From NCBI GenBank assembly GCA_947496695.1, contig CANMEI010000002.1, positions 310,001-374,000 on the forward strand: a stretch of DNA of 64,000 bases, written 5' to 3'. Shown piece after piece: positions 32,854 through 41,700 of the stretch. The translations under genes were made by a program, and so were the position numbers. The notes beneath the pieces were generated by a model, which was not told where the DNA came from, searched no databases, and saw only the letters and a program-made list of their open reading frames with translations. Numbering within the stretch: position 1 is the first letter of the stretch; each line of letters starts with the position of its first letter. The stretch comes from an uncultured Cellulophaga sp. Lineage in GTDB: Bacteria; Bacteroidota; Bacteroidia; Flavobacteriales; Flavobacteriaceae.

Positions 32854-34386
32854 ATGCAACAAGCAAAAAGAGTAGCAAAAAATACAGGATTTTTATACGC
32901 TCGAATGGGCATTACTGTATTCATTTCTCTGTATTCCACTCGCTTAATATTAGATGCCCTAGGTGTTGATGATTTTGGGATTTTTAATCTTGTCGGTGGA
33001 GCTATCGCAATGCTTACTTTTTTAAATAATGCTATGTCGGGTGCTACGCAAAGGTTCATGTCATTTGCAGAAGGAGAAGGGAATCTTCAAAAGCAAAAAA
33101 ATATATTTAATGTCAGTATAGTTTTACATTTAATTACTTCAATTTTAGTAGTGGTACTGCTAGAGTTTGTTGGTTATTTTCTGTTCAATGGTATTTTAAC
33201 AATTCCTGTTGAACGTATTGAAGCTGCTAAATTAATTTTTCATTTTCTTATTGCTAGCACTTTTTTTACCATAATCTCTGTACCCTATGACGCAGTAATA
33301 AATGCCCATGAAAATATGTTTTTAGTGGCTATTTTAGGCATATTGGAAGCACTTATTAAATTAGCAATTGCTTTTTACATTACTAATACAGCATTTGATA
33401 AATTAATTATGTATGGTTTACTTATGGCTTTACTTACAATTGTATTACTCATAATAAAGCAAATTTATTGTAATAAAAAATATGACGAGGTAAAAATAAG
33501 TATTAAAAAATATTACAATAAAAAATTATTTAGCGAAATGACTTCTTTTGCGGGATGGTCATTTTTAGGTTCAACAAGTAGTATGCTTAGTTTTTATGGC
33601 CAAGGTCTAGTTTTAAATATGTTTTTTGGCACTGTTGTTAATGCCGCACAAGGTGTAGCTTCTCAAGTAGGCGGTCAATTAAGCTCATTTTCAGGAACAA
33701 TGCTTAAAGCATTAAACCCAATCATTGCTAAAAGTGAAGGTTCTGGTAATCGTGATTTAATGTTTAAAGCTACTTTTATGGGTAGTAAATTAGCTTTTTT
33801 TTTATTGATGATCTTATCAATTCCTGTAATTATTGAAATGCCAAGTATTTTTAATTTCTGGTTAAAAAAAGTGCCCGATTACACCATTATTTTCTGCAGA
33901 TTATTATTAATTAAACTTCTATTAGATCAAATTAATACAAACCTTACAACATTGATTGCTGCAGTTGGAGATATAAAAAAATATCAAATTATAGTTTCTA
34001 TTGTTTATATACTCCCCATACTAATTACATTTGTACTATTTAAAATAGGGTTCCCTCCTTATTCTATTTATATTATATTCATTATTTTTTCTATCGTAGC
34101 AGGTTTTACTAATATATATTTTTCAAAAAAAGTAGCAAATTTACCCGCTAATTTTTTTTTAAAACAAGTAGTTCTTAGAGTTTTTCTAGCATTTATAATT
34201 TCGTTAGGAGTCGCTATTCTACCTCTCTCTCTAATTAAAGAAGGCTTACTAAGATTAATTATAGTGTTTAGTGTAAGTTTAATTGCATCTGTTATTACTA
34301 TATGGCATATTGGTTTAACAAAAAAAGAAAAAATATATTTTAAAGATTTTACCAAATCAATAAAAAATAAATACTATCAAAAATGA
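32854..34386 (+). CDS. Wzx-type polysaccharide flippase, copy 1
   Basis: A 510-residue protein with about 12-14 membrane helices of the MOP superfamily (polysaccharide biosynthesis protein). It begins MQQAKRVAKNTGFLYARMGI and carries ISLYSTRLILDALGVDDFGI, typical of Wzx/RfbX-like proteins. It should flip undecaprenyl-linked repeat units across the inner membrane. The last codons overlap the next glycosyltransferase start by 4 bases (ATGA). A second, closely related flippase lies at 36902-38440; the two agree strongly over the first three quarters and drift apart in the last about 110 residues. Confidence 0.9.
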   Translation: MQQAKRVAKNTGFLYARMGITVFISLYSTRLILDALGVDDFGIFNLVGGAIAMLTFLNNAMSGATQRFMSFAEGEGNLQKQKNIFNVSIVLHLITSILVVVLLEFVGYFLFNGILTIPVERIEAAKLIFHFLIASTFFTIISVPYDAVINAHENMFLVAILGILEALIKLAIAFYITNTAFDKLIMYGLLMALLTIVLLIIKQIYCNKKYDEVKISIKKYYNKKLFSEMTSFAGWSFLGSTSSMLSFYGQGLVLNMFFGTVVNAAQGVASQVGGQLSSFSGTMLKALNPIIAKSEGSGNRDLMFKATFMGSKLAFFLLMILSIPVIIEMPSIFNFWLKKVPDYTIIFCRLLLIKLLLDQINTNLTTLIAAVGDIKKYQIIVSIVYILPILITFVLFKIGFPPYSIYIIFIIFSIVAGFTNIYFSKKVANLPANFFLKQVVLRVFLAFIISLGVAILPLSLIKEGLLRLIIVFSVSLIASVITIWHIGLTKKEKIYFKDFTKSIKNKYYQK

Positions 34387-35558
34387 CCATTTTATTCTTA
34401 ATTGATAGATATCCGGGCTTTGGCGGTATTGAAACTGTAACAACAGTACTTGCAAATTTTTTTTTAAAACAAAATTATAACATTGCTATACTTAGTTATA
34501 AACAAGAAAATATTGAGGTGTTAGAAAAATTAAATAGTGATATACTCCTATTTAATTTCCCTAATAAACAACATAAAATTTCATCTGAAAATGAAACTTA
34601 TTTAAAACACATTATTACTAAAATAAAACCAGATTTTATAATTAACCAAGAGAGTTATTCTGAACTTTATAAATTATTAAATACAGTTAAAAATGAAATT
34701 TCGTGTAAAATTATTACTGTGGAGCACAATACACCAGTTGCTCGCTACAAAATGCTTTTAAATTATCTTGAAAATGAAAAACTAGCACTAAATTTAAAGA
34801 GTATTTTAAAAAAACTAGGACATCCTTTTCTTTTATGGAAAAGTCTTTCTCAGGAGCGCGCATACCATCAGAATATTTATAATTTAAGTGATGATTATAT
34901 TTTATTATCTAATAAATATATTTCAATATTAAAAAAAATTGCAAAACTTAAATCTATTGAAAAAATTCATGTAATTGAAAACCCTATTACAGTTACTCCA
35001 TCTGAAATAAATATTGAAAATAAAGAAAAAACTGTACTATATGTTGGCAGACTTGAATACAACCATAAACGAGTAGACCGATTATTAAAAATATGGAAAA
35101 ATGTTGTGATCGAAACTCCTGAGTGGAAATTAGTTATAGTTGGTGACGGACCAGAAAGAAACAATTTAGAAAATTATGTTACTAAAAATCAAATAGCTAA
35201 TGTTACATTCGAAGGTTCACAAACAAATGTAGAAAAGTATTATTCAAATGCATCTATTTTATGCATGACATCAAATGTTGAAGGTTTTCCTTTAGTATTA
35301 GCTGAAGCAATGGCTTTCGGTTGCGTACCTATTTTATACAATAGTTTTGAATCAGCATCAGATATTATTGTAGACAAAAGTAATGGACGGTTAATTGAGC
35401 CTTTTAATGAAAATAAATTCAAAGACATACTTATTGAAATGATTCAAAATACAGATCAAAGAGGTATTATGGCTCACAAAGCTATTGAAAGTTGTTCGCG
35501 TTTTAGCTTAGATAAAATTGGCCAAAAATGGGAAGAATTATTAAAAAGCAGTCTATAA
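34383..35558 (+). CDS. Glycosyltransferase family 4 protein (copy A)
   Basis: A 391-residue GT-B glycosyltransferase. N-terminal domain starts MTILFLIDRYPGFGGIETVT, with the acceptor-side GGIE loop. The C-terminal Rossmann domain (about 205-370) has TVLYVGRLEYNHKRVDRLLK, LVIVGDGPERNNLENYV and the nucleotide-sugar E-x7-E motif EGFPLVLAEAMAFG. Retaining enzyme, cytoplasmic face of the membrane. Its start codon overlaps the flippase stop codon, so translation is coupled. Donor sugar cannot be told; adds one residue of the repeat unit. Confidence 0.92.
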   Translation: MTILFLIDRYPGFGGIETVTTVLANFFLKQNYNIAILSYKQENIEVLEKLNSDILLFNFPNKQHKISSENETYLKHIITKIKPDFIINQESYSELYKLLNTVKNEISCKIITVEHNTPVARYKMLLNYLENEKLALNLKSILKKLGHPFLLWKSLSQERAYHQNIYNLSDDYILLSNKYISILKKIAKLKSIEKIHVIENPITVTPSEINIENKEKTVLYVGRLEYNHKRVDRLLKIWKNVVIETPEWKLVIVGDGPERNNLENYVTKNQIANVTFEGSQTNVEKYYSNASILCMTSNVEGFPLVLAEAMAFGCVPILYNSFESASDIIVDKSNGRLIEPFNENKFKDILIEMIQNTDQRGIMAHKAIESCSRFSLDKIGQKWEELLKSSL

Positions 35559-35608
35559 TTTTTATATAAAAATTACGACAATACTCTACAAAACTATACC
35601 AAAAAAAT

Positions 35609-36871
35609 ATGAAAGTATTAATTTTTACAAATTCTGCAGCAAAATATGATCATAGTGTTAATAGCTATCACGGTGCTGGTTGGGTAGAGGCGTTTATAAA
35701 TTTATTAGAAGATCAAAAGGAAATAGAACTTGCAGTTTCTTTTTTTCACCCAAAAGACCATAAAAAATTAAAACGTAACGGTTTAACATTTTACCCCATA
35801 TACCAACCCTCCAGAAGAAGTAACCCTATAAAAACAATAATTGGTGACTGGAAAGGTCGTATTGAAAGTGAAACTATTTGTAAAAATTTGCTAACCGTTG
35901 TTGAAGATTTTAAACCCGACATAATTCAAGTTTTTGGTTCAGAAAACATGTTTCCTTCAATTCAAAAATACACCAAAGTACCAGTCGTTGTTCATTTACA
36001 AGGCTTGTTAAATCCATATTACAATACTTTTTACCCAACAAATCAATCTAAATACAATTTTATTTTTGATTTAGGTTATTTAAAAGCAAACTTATTAGGC
36101 AAAGGAATAAGTTCATTAGCAAAGCGAATAAAAAATAAAGCCAAAAGAGAAGCTGAGCATTTTAAAAATTTAAATTATGCAATGGGTCGAACAGATTGGG
36201 ATAAAATGGTCACAAAAATTCACAATCCAAATATAAATTATTTTCATATTGATGAAGTATTGCGCCCAATATTTTATAAAAATATTTCAACTGTTACAGC
36301 ACGTGAGCGTAATTCATGTATTAAAATTGTAACAACAATATCACCTACCCTATACAAAGGCATTGATGTTATTTTTAAAACCGCAAAATTATTAAAAGAA
36401 AATACCAACTTAAATTATCAATGGTCAGTAATTGGCTTAGAAGCAACAGATTCATTAGTTGAACATTTTGAAAAAGATTTAAAGTTAAAACACCATTTAC
36501 TTAATATAAAATTTTTGGGCATCCGTAAAGCAAATGATTTCGTAGATACTTTAAAAAAAGCTGAACTATTTATACACCCTTCATATATAGACAATAGCCC
36601 AAATAGTGTATGCGAAGCCCAAATATTAGGCATACCGGTTATTGCTTGTAATGTTGGTGGTTTAGCATCATTAATTGATGATAATAAAACAGGAAAACTG
36701 GTGCCTTCAAATGGCACGTATGAAATAGTAGAATGTATACTTAACTATTCTAAAAACCATAAAGTGTACTGGACAATGGCTGATAAAGCACAAGAAAATG
36801 CCATACAAAGGCACAATCAAAAAAAAATTAAACAAGAAGTTTTAAATGTATACCAAAGCATTATAAAATAA
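35609..36871 (+). CDS. Glycosyltransferase family 4 protein (copy B)
   Basis: A 420-residue GT-B enzyme. It opens MKVLIFTNSAAKYDHSVNSY and has an N-terminal acceptor domain with VHLQGLLNPYYNTFYP. The C-terminal donor domain (about 225-400) has SPTLYKGIDVIFKTAKLLKE, FLGIRKANDFVDTLKKAELF and HPSYIDNSPNSVCEAQILGI, where E of CEAQ corresponds to the E-x7-E motif. Cytoplasmic. It sits between the two flippase genes. Between it and the preceding gene lies only a short AT palindrome (35557-35574). Sugar specificity unknown. Confidence 0.9.
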   Translation: MKVLIFTNSAAKYDHSVNSYHGAGWVEAFINLLEDQKEIELAVSFFHPKDHKKLKRNGLTFYPIYQPSRRSNPIKTIIGDWKGRIESETICKNLLTVVEDFKPDIIQVFGSENMFPSIQKYTKVPVVVHLQGLLNPYYNTFYPTNQSKYNFIFDLGYLKANLLGKGISSLAKRIKNKAKREAEHFKNLNYAMGRTDWDKMVTKIHNPNINYFHIDEVLRPIFYKNISTVTARERNSCIKIVTTISPTLYKGIDVIFKTAKLLKENTNLNYQWSVIGLEATDSLVEHFEKDLKLKHHLLNIKFLGIRKANDFVDTLKKAELFIHPSYIDNSPNSVCEAQILGIPVIACNVGGLASLIDDNKTGKLVPSNGTYEIVECILNYSKNHKVYWTMADKAQENAIQRHNQKKIKQEVLNVYQSIIK

Positions 36872-36901
36872 TTATAACACAACCGTAAGACTTAATAAAA
36901 T

Positions 36902-38440
36902 TTGAAACAAGCCACTAGAATTGCAAAAAATACTGGATTTTTATATGCCCGAATGGCGATTACAGTTTTTATATCATTATATTCTACACGTTTAGTTCTA
37001 GCCGCATTAGGTGCTACAGACTTCGGTATTTTTAATGTAGTTGCTGGTGCTATAGCTATGTTAGCATTTTTAAATGCAGCAATGACTCAAGCCACTCAAC
37101 GTTTTATGTCTTATGCTGAGGGTAAAGGAGATTTTAATGCTCAAGTCGGAATTTTCAATGTTAGTATTTTATTGCATTTAATAATTGGTTTTGCTGTTGT
37201 GCTTGTATTAGAAATAGCTGCTTACTACCTTTTCAATGGTATCTTAGAAATACCTGAAAATAGAATGAGTGCTGCTAAAGTTATTTATCAATGCATGGTT
37301 GCTAGCACCCTTTTTAAAATAATTTCAGTGCCTTATGACGCGGTTATAAATGCCCATGAAAATATGTTTTTAGTTGCTATTTTAGGTGTTTTAGAAGCCA
37401 TTCTAAAACTAGTAATTGCAGTATATATTACCTACACTGATTTTGACTCTCTAATAAGTTATGGTTTTTTAATGGCACTAATGTCTGTAGTTTTATTAAT
37501 AATTAGAAGAATTTATTGTCATAAAAAATATAAAGAAGTAAAAATTAATCTTCGCAAACATTACAATAAAAAATTATTTAATGAAATGGGAAGTTTTGCT
37601 GGTTGGTCCTTTTTAGGCTCATCAAGTAGTATTCTTGCAAATTATGGGCAAGGTATTGTTTTAAATATGTTTTTCGGCCCACGTGTCAACGCATCGCAGG
37701 GTATCGCTAATCAAATTAATGGGCAGTTAAGTTCTTTTTCTACTACAATGCTAAGTGCATTAAACCCAGCCATTGCAAAAAATGAAGGTGCAGGCAATAG
37801 AGTCTCAATGCTTAAAATGACAGCAATGGGCAGTAAAATGTCTTTTTTTTTATTAGCAATAATGTGTATTCCTGTATTAATAGAAATGCCTTATATTTTA
37901 AATTTATGGCTAAAAGATGTTCCTGAATATGCAATAATATTTTGTAGGTTATTAATAATAAGAACCTTAATAGAACAAATTAGCATACCCATATCAACAT
38001 CTATAAGAGCTGTAGGTAAAATAAGGGGGTTTCAAATAACAAGTGCTATACTCAACTTTTTTCCACTTTTAGCAGTTTATCTCTTTTTTAAAAATGGCTA
38101 TCCACCTTATAGTATATATTATGTATTTATAACTTACGCATTAATAAATACAATAATAATATTATGGTATGCTAGAATACATACAGGATTAAATATACCA
38201 ATATTTTTAAATAATGTAATTTTAAGATGTTTTATTACATTTACTGGTGCTATTACTTTAGGAATTACCGTTTCGTTAATGATTGATGAAACTTTTATAA
38301 GACTACTAATAACTACAATACTTAGTGTAATTATAACATTAGTATTAATGAACTTTGTAGGTTTTGATAATGATGAACGTGGCTTGATTAAAAATTTAGC
38401 AAAATCTTTTTATTCTAAAATAAAATTCAATAAAAAATGA
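36902..38440 (+). CDS. Wzx-type polysaccharide flippase, copy 2
   Basis: A 512-residue MOP-superfamily membrane protein starting with TTG at 36902 (KQATRIAKNTGFLYARMAI). By eye about three quarters of the first 70 residues are identical to copy 1 (32854), including ITVFISLYSTRL and GAIAML. Similarity falls off after about residue 400. Such a pair suggests duplication within the locus or acquisition of a second export module. Both copies are intact. The stop codon overlaps the next gene start by 4 bases. Either copy alone could flip the repeat unit; a second polymer or a side branch is possible. Confidence 0.9.
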   Translation: MKQATRIAKNTGFLYARMAITVFISLYSTRLVLAALGATDFGIFNVVAGAIAMLAFLNAAMTQATQRFMSYAEGKGDFNAQVGIFNVSILLHLIIGFAVVLVLEIAAYYLFNGILEIPENRMSAAKVIYQCMVASTLFKIISVPYDAVINAHENMFLVAILGVLEAILKLVIAVYITYTDFDSLISYGFLMALMSVVLLIIRRIYCHKKYKEVKINLRKHYNKKLFNEMGSFAGWSFLGSSSSILANYGQGIVLNMFFGPRVNASQGIANQINGQLSSFSTTMLSALNPAIAKNEGAGNRVSMLKMTAMGSKMSFFLLAIMCIPVLIEMPYILNLWLKDVPEYAIIFCRLLIIRTLIEQISIPISTSIRAVGKIRGFQITSAILNFFPLLAVYLFFKNGYPPYSIYYVFITYALINTIIILWYARIHTGLNIPIFLNNVILRCFITFTGAITLGITVSLMIDETFIRLLITTILSVIITLVLMNFVGFDNDERGLIKNLAKSFYSKIKFNKK

Positions 38441-39390
38441 TATCCATTGTAATTCCACTATATAACAAAGCACATACTATTAAACGAACATTAGGGTCAG
38501 TACTAGCACAAACTTTTAAAGATTTTGAAGTTGTTATTGTTAATGACGGGAGTACAGACAATGGTGTAAATGTTATACATAAATTCACTAATGATAAACG
38601 AATAAAAATAATTGAACAAGAAAATCAAGGCGTAAGTGTTGCTCGCAATCAAGGTGTTTTTAACTCTAAATATAATTACATTGCCTTTTTAGATGGTGAT
38701 GACGAATGGTTACCCGAGTATTTAGAATATATGCATAAATCTATTCTAAAATACCCTAAAGCTGGTTTTATTTGTGGAGCAGGAAAGGTAAGATCAGGAG
38801 GTAAAGATTATTTAAGGTTAGCAAAAAAATATGAAAATCAAATTACTGAAATCAACTTTTTTGAAAATCCTCATGTATTTGTACATACAAGTGCTACAAT
38901 TGTAAAGAAAGATGTTTTTAATAAAACAATTGGTTTTCCTATAGGTATGAAACGAAATCAAGACTATGCATTATTTTTTTCAATAGCATTATTAACCAAA
39001 GTAGCATATTGTGGTTTTCCTTTGAGTGTTTATGTAGGTGATGTTGAAGGGCAAGCAACAACAAAACCTTTTGAAGACGTTATGGAACACATTATAAAAC
39101 GTTATGACATTGTTTATAACGTTTGGAAAGAACAAAATAAGAAAAATAAAACTTTTATAATATTCCTAAAATATGAATTAAGACATACTTTTTTTGTTTT
39201 AAATAAACAAAAAAAGTATAAAATATTAAAAGAATTTAGTAGTAATCTAAACCCTGAAATACAAAATAAATTTAATGCTTTTGAAAAAAAATTAATGTAT
39301 AATCAAAAATTAAAATTTCTATACATACTCTTCATATATGTTACAAAAATAAGATGGAGACTAAGAGGTTATCCTAGAATTAATTATTAA
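38437..39390 (+). CDS. Glycosyltransferase family 2 protein (copy A)
   Basis: A 317-residue GT-A enzyme: MISIVIPLYNKAHTIKRTLG, the DGSTDN turn of VIVNDGSTDNGVN, QENQGVSVARNQG and the metal-binding DGDDEW (DxD) of IAFLDGDDEWLPEYL. Inverting transferase using a nucleotide sugar. The C-terminal about 80 residues are basic and aromatic, as in membrane-attached members. Translationally coupled to flippase copy 2 through a 4-base overlap. Sugar specificity unknown. Confidence 0.93.
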   Translation: MISIVIPLYNKAHTIKRTLGSVLAQTFKDFEVVIVNDGSTDNGVNVIHKFTNDKRIKIIEQENQGVSVARNQGVFNSKYNYIAFLDGDDEWLPEYLEYMHKSILKYPKAGFICGAGKVRSGGKDYLRLAKKYENQITEINFFENPHVFVHTSATIVKKDVFNKTIGFPIGMKRNQDYALFFSIALLTKVAYCGFPLSVYVGDVEGQATTKPFEDVMEHIIKRYDIVYNVWKEQNKKNKTFIIFLKYELRHTFFVLNKQKKYKILKEFSSNLNPEIQNKFNAFEKKLMYNQKLKFLYILFIYVTKIRWRLRGYPRINY

Positions 39391-39451
39391 TTTTTTTAAC
39401 TAAAAAAATCACAATACAATTATAATTGTATTATTTTAAAAATAAAGGCAA

Positions 39452-40402
39452 ATGAAATTATTACTTAAAATTTTAAGAAAATCATATCAATTTTTTTTTC
39501 CAGACTCTTCTAATTTTGGACGTAATTGGAAAATGTTTTCAAATAAGGAATATGCAAATAAATTAATGTATAACCAGTTAATTAAAAATGAACCTTGTAT
39601 GATTGCTCGTTTTGGTTCTACTGAATTAGCATGTCTTGTAAATTACATTGGTATAAAACAAAATAACACTAATAAACTATCTTACATAAAAGGAAACAGC
39701 TTGCGTTGGTGGTGGGAACCTAATATAATAAATCAAATGCAAATTTGGAGTGGTTTTTTTCCGCCTAAACAAGATAAAATTGAGCAATTTTGTGAACTCA
39801 TGTTAAAAGACACTGAGCAAGTAGACATACTTGGCTCTTGGTTAAAAGAAGAAAAATACATGGCACAAGGACTGAAAAATGCCAATAGAATAATTCTTGA
39901 AGACTTAGAACCATTTTTTACAAAAAACCCGTGGACAAAAGCTTTAGAAGGCAAAAAAGTGTTAGTAGTACACCCGTTTGCAGACACTATTGAAAGTCAA
40001 TACAAAAAAAGAAACCTGTTATTTGATAACAATTTATTGCCTGAATTTGAGCTAAAAACAATAAAAGCTGTACAAAGTGTAGCGGGTGCCGAAACAGAAT
40101 TTAATGATTGGTTTGAAGCCTTAGAGCATATGAAAACTAAAATTGATGCAACTGATTATGACGTTGCTATAGTTGGTTGTGGAGCTTATGGGTTTCCATT
40201 AGCTGCACACGTAAAACGTAGTGGTAAAAAAGCAGTACATATGGCAGGTGCTACTCAATTATTATTTGGCATTAAAGGCAAGCGATGGGAAAATTTTATT
40301 GTTTGGCCTTATATGAACTTATTTAATGAACATTGGGTAAGACCCGGAGAAAATGAAAAACCAAAAAATGCAAATGTTGTAGAAGGCGCTTGCTATTGGT
40401 AA
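39452..40402 (+). CDS. Putative GT-D fold glycosyltransferase
   Basis: A 316-residue soluble protein. Recognisable features are MIARFGSTELACLVNYIG near residue 50, which resembles the R-x-G-D/S-x-E signature of GT-D (DUF1792-like) transferases, and KKVLVVHPFADTIESQYKKR followed by DYDVAIVGCGAYGFPLAAHV and KAVHMAGATQLLFGIKGKRW in the C-terminal half. Proteins with this latter block are common in surface-polysaccharide loci. There is no signal peptide or membrane helix. The glycosyltransferase call rests on context and weak motif similarity; an activity on a sugar phosphate cannot be excluded. Confidence 0.6.
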   Translation: MKLLLKILRKSYQFFFPDSSNFGRNWKMFSNKEYANKLMYNQLIKNEPCMIARFGSTELACLVNYIGIKQNNTNKLSYIKGNSLRWWWEPNIINQMQIWSGFFPPKQDKIEQFCELMLKDTEQVDILGSWLKEEKYMAQGLKNANRIILEDLEPFFTKNPWTKALEGKKVLVVHPFADTIESQYKKRNLLFDNNLLPEFELKTIKAVQSVAGAETEFNDWFEALEHMKTKIDATDYDVAIVGCGAYGFPLAAHVKRSGKKAVHMAGATQLLFGIKGKRWENFIVWPYMNLFNEHWVRPGENEKPKNANVVEGACYW

Positions 40403-40413
40403 TAATTGTTAAT

Positions 40414-41109
40414 ATGAAAAAAAAAATAATTAAGATATTATTAATTGTACCTGGGATTTTCTTTAAGGTCTTTGATATTGCAAAAGACGGTTCTAGAGAT
40501 TTAGAAAATAAATTTCGTTTTAAAAATGTAATTATTGAAAGTGGTTGCAAAATATCTAATAATTCAATAATCAAAGAAAATTCAAGAATTTTTTATAATA
40601 CATCTTTAAATAATTCTTTAATATCAGAATATTCATATATTGGTAGTGATTGTTTTTTACAAAATGTTACCGTTGGTAAATTTTGTTCAGTTGCTAAACA
40701 TAGTTTAATAGGCTTAGGTAAACATCCAATAAAATTACTTACTACGTCACCTTTATTTTATAGAAAAAACAATCCTTTAAAAATCAAATTTTTAAAAAAA
40801 GATTTAGGGTTTAAAGAGTATGATCCTGTAATATTAGGTCATGATGTCTGGGTTGGGGCAAGGGCGATAATAAATGATGGGGTTAAAATAGGAACTGGTG
40901 CTATTATAGCTTCTGGTGCCGTGGTTACAAAAGATGTTCCTCCATATGCAATTGTCGGTGGTATTCCTGCAAAAATTATAAAATATCGTTTTGATGAAGA
41001 GACAATCGAAAAGCTATTAAATTCAGAATGGTGGGAATGGGAATTAGATAAAATTAAAAAATTTCAAAAAGAAAAATTTATACATGAAAATTATAGCAAT
41101 TCTATATAA
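40414..41109 (+). CDS. Left-handed beta-helix acyltransferase (CatB/Xat-like)
   Basis: A 231-residue acetyltransferase counted from the ATG at 40414; the frame is open back to a TTG at 40390, inside the preceding gene. The hexapeptide repeats are clear (SLISEYSYIGSDCFLQNVTV; GTGAIIASGAVVTKDVPPYA), with the catalytic His of GLGKHPIK and the C-terminal FDEETIEKLLNSEWWEW typical of CatB-related O-acetyltransferases. Forms trimers and uses acetyl-CoA. Likely modifies a sugar of the repeat unit or its nucleotide precursor. Overlaps the next gene by 26 bases. Confidence 0.9.
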   Translation: MKKKIIKILLIVPGIFFKVFDIAKDGSRDLENKFRFKNVIIESGCKISNNSIIKENSRIFYNTSLNNSLISEYSYIGSDCFLQNVTVGKFCSVAKHSLIGLGKHPIKLLTTSPLFYRKNNPLKIKFLKKDLGFKEYDPVILGHDVWVGARAIINDGVKIGTGAIIASGAVVTKDVPPYAIVGGIPAKIIKYRFDEETIEKLLNSEWWEWELDKIKKFQKEKFIHENYSNSI

Positions 41110-41683
41110 AGGTTTTCGAAAACTAACAAAACTTTTAATTGGTTTTTTTTTTAATCCAATAGCCAAAATTAAATTTATTTTAAATGGAGTATCTTATGGT
41201 AAAGGCATAAATGTTAAAGGTTTATTTAAACTCGAAGTCACACGTAAAGGAGATTTTTCGATTGGCCAAAATTGTCGGTTTAATAATGGTCAAAGTTATA
41301 ATGTTTCAGGAGGAAATCAAAAATGTCATTTTTGGGTAGATGGTAAACTTACTTTTGGTAATAATGTTGGAATTAGCAGTAGTTCAATTTTATGTAGACA
41401 TCGAATACACATCGGAAATTTTGTTAAAATAGGCGGTAATACTTTGATAATCGATACAGACTCACATGCTATAAATCCAAATGAAAGAATTAAAAAAGAT
41501 AAAGCTAATTGGGGTGCTGTAAAAATTGACGATTACGCTTTCATAGGTACTAGATGCATAATATTAAAAGGTGTTACAATTGGAAGAAATTCAATTATAG
41601 CTGCAGGGTCTATAGTGACAAAAAATATTCCTGAAAATGAAATTTGGGGAGGTAACCCTGCTAAGAAAATAAGAAACATTTAA
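41084..41683 (+). CDS. Left-handed beta-helix acyltransferase (maltose/serine acetyltransferase-like)
   Basis: A 199-residue hexapeptide-repeat protein with an N-terminal hydrophobic stretch (LTKLLIGFFFNPIAKIKFIL), then repeats such as IGNFVKIGGNTLIIDTDSHA, IDDYAFIGTRCIILKGVTIG and NSIIAAGSIVTKNIPENEIW, ending GGNPAKKIRNI. The His of TDSHAIN matches the catalytic one. O-acetylation of the polymer is the likely task. The start codon lies inside the end of the preceding acyltransferase gene (26-base overlap, different frame), which suggests coupled translation. Confidence 0.9.
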   Translation: MKIIAILYKGFRKLTKLLIGFFFNPIAKIKFILNGVSYGKGINVKGLFKLEVTRKGDFSIGQNCRFNNGQSYNVSGGNQKCHFWVDGKLTFGNNVGISSSSILCRHRIHIGNFVKIGGNTLIIDTDSHAINPNERIKKDKANWGAVKIDDYAFIGTRCIILKGVTIGRNSIIAAGSIVTKNIPENEIWGGNPAKKIRNI

Positions 41684-41700
41684 TATAAAATTATTGAATA

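Noticed and set aside
35557..35574. AT-only 18-base palindrome between two glycosyltransferase genes
   Set aside because: AATTTTTATATAAAAATT is expected by chance in such AT-rich DNA and has no GC pairs to stabilise it.
32854..38440. Recent composite transposon or repeat-flanked insertion around the flippase copies
   Set aside because: No insertion-sequence genes, terminal repeats or target duplications are visible; the copies have diverged well beyond a recent event.
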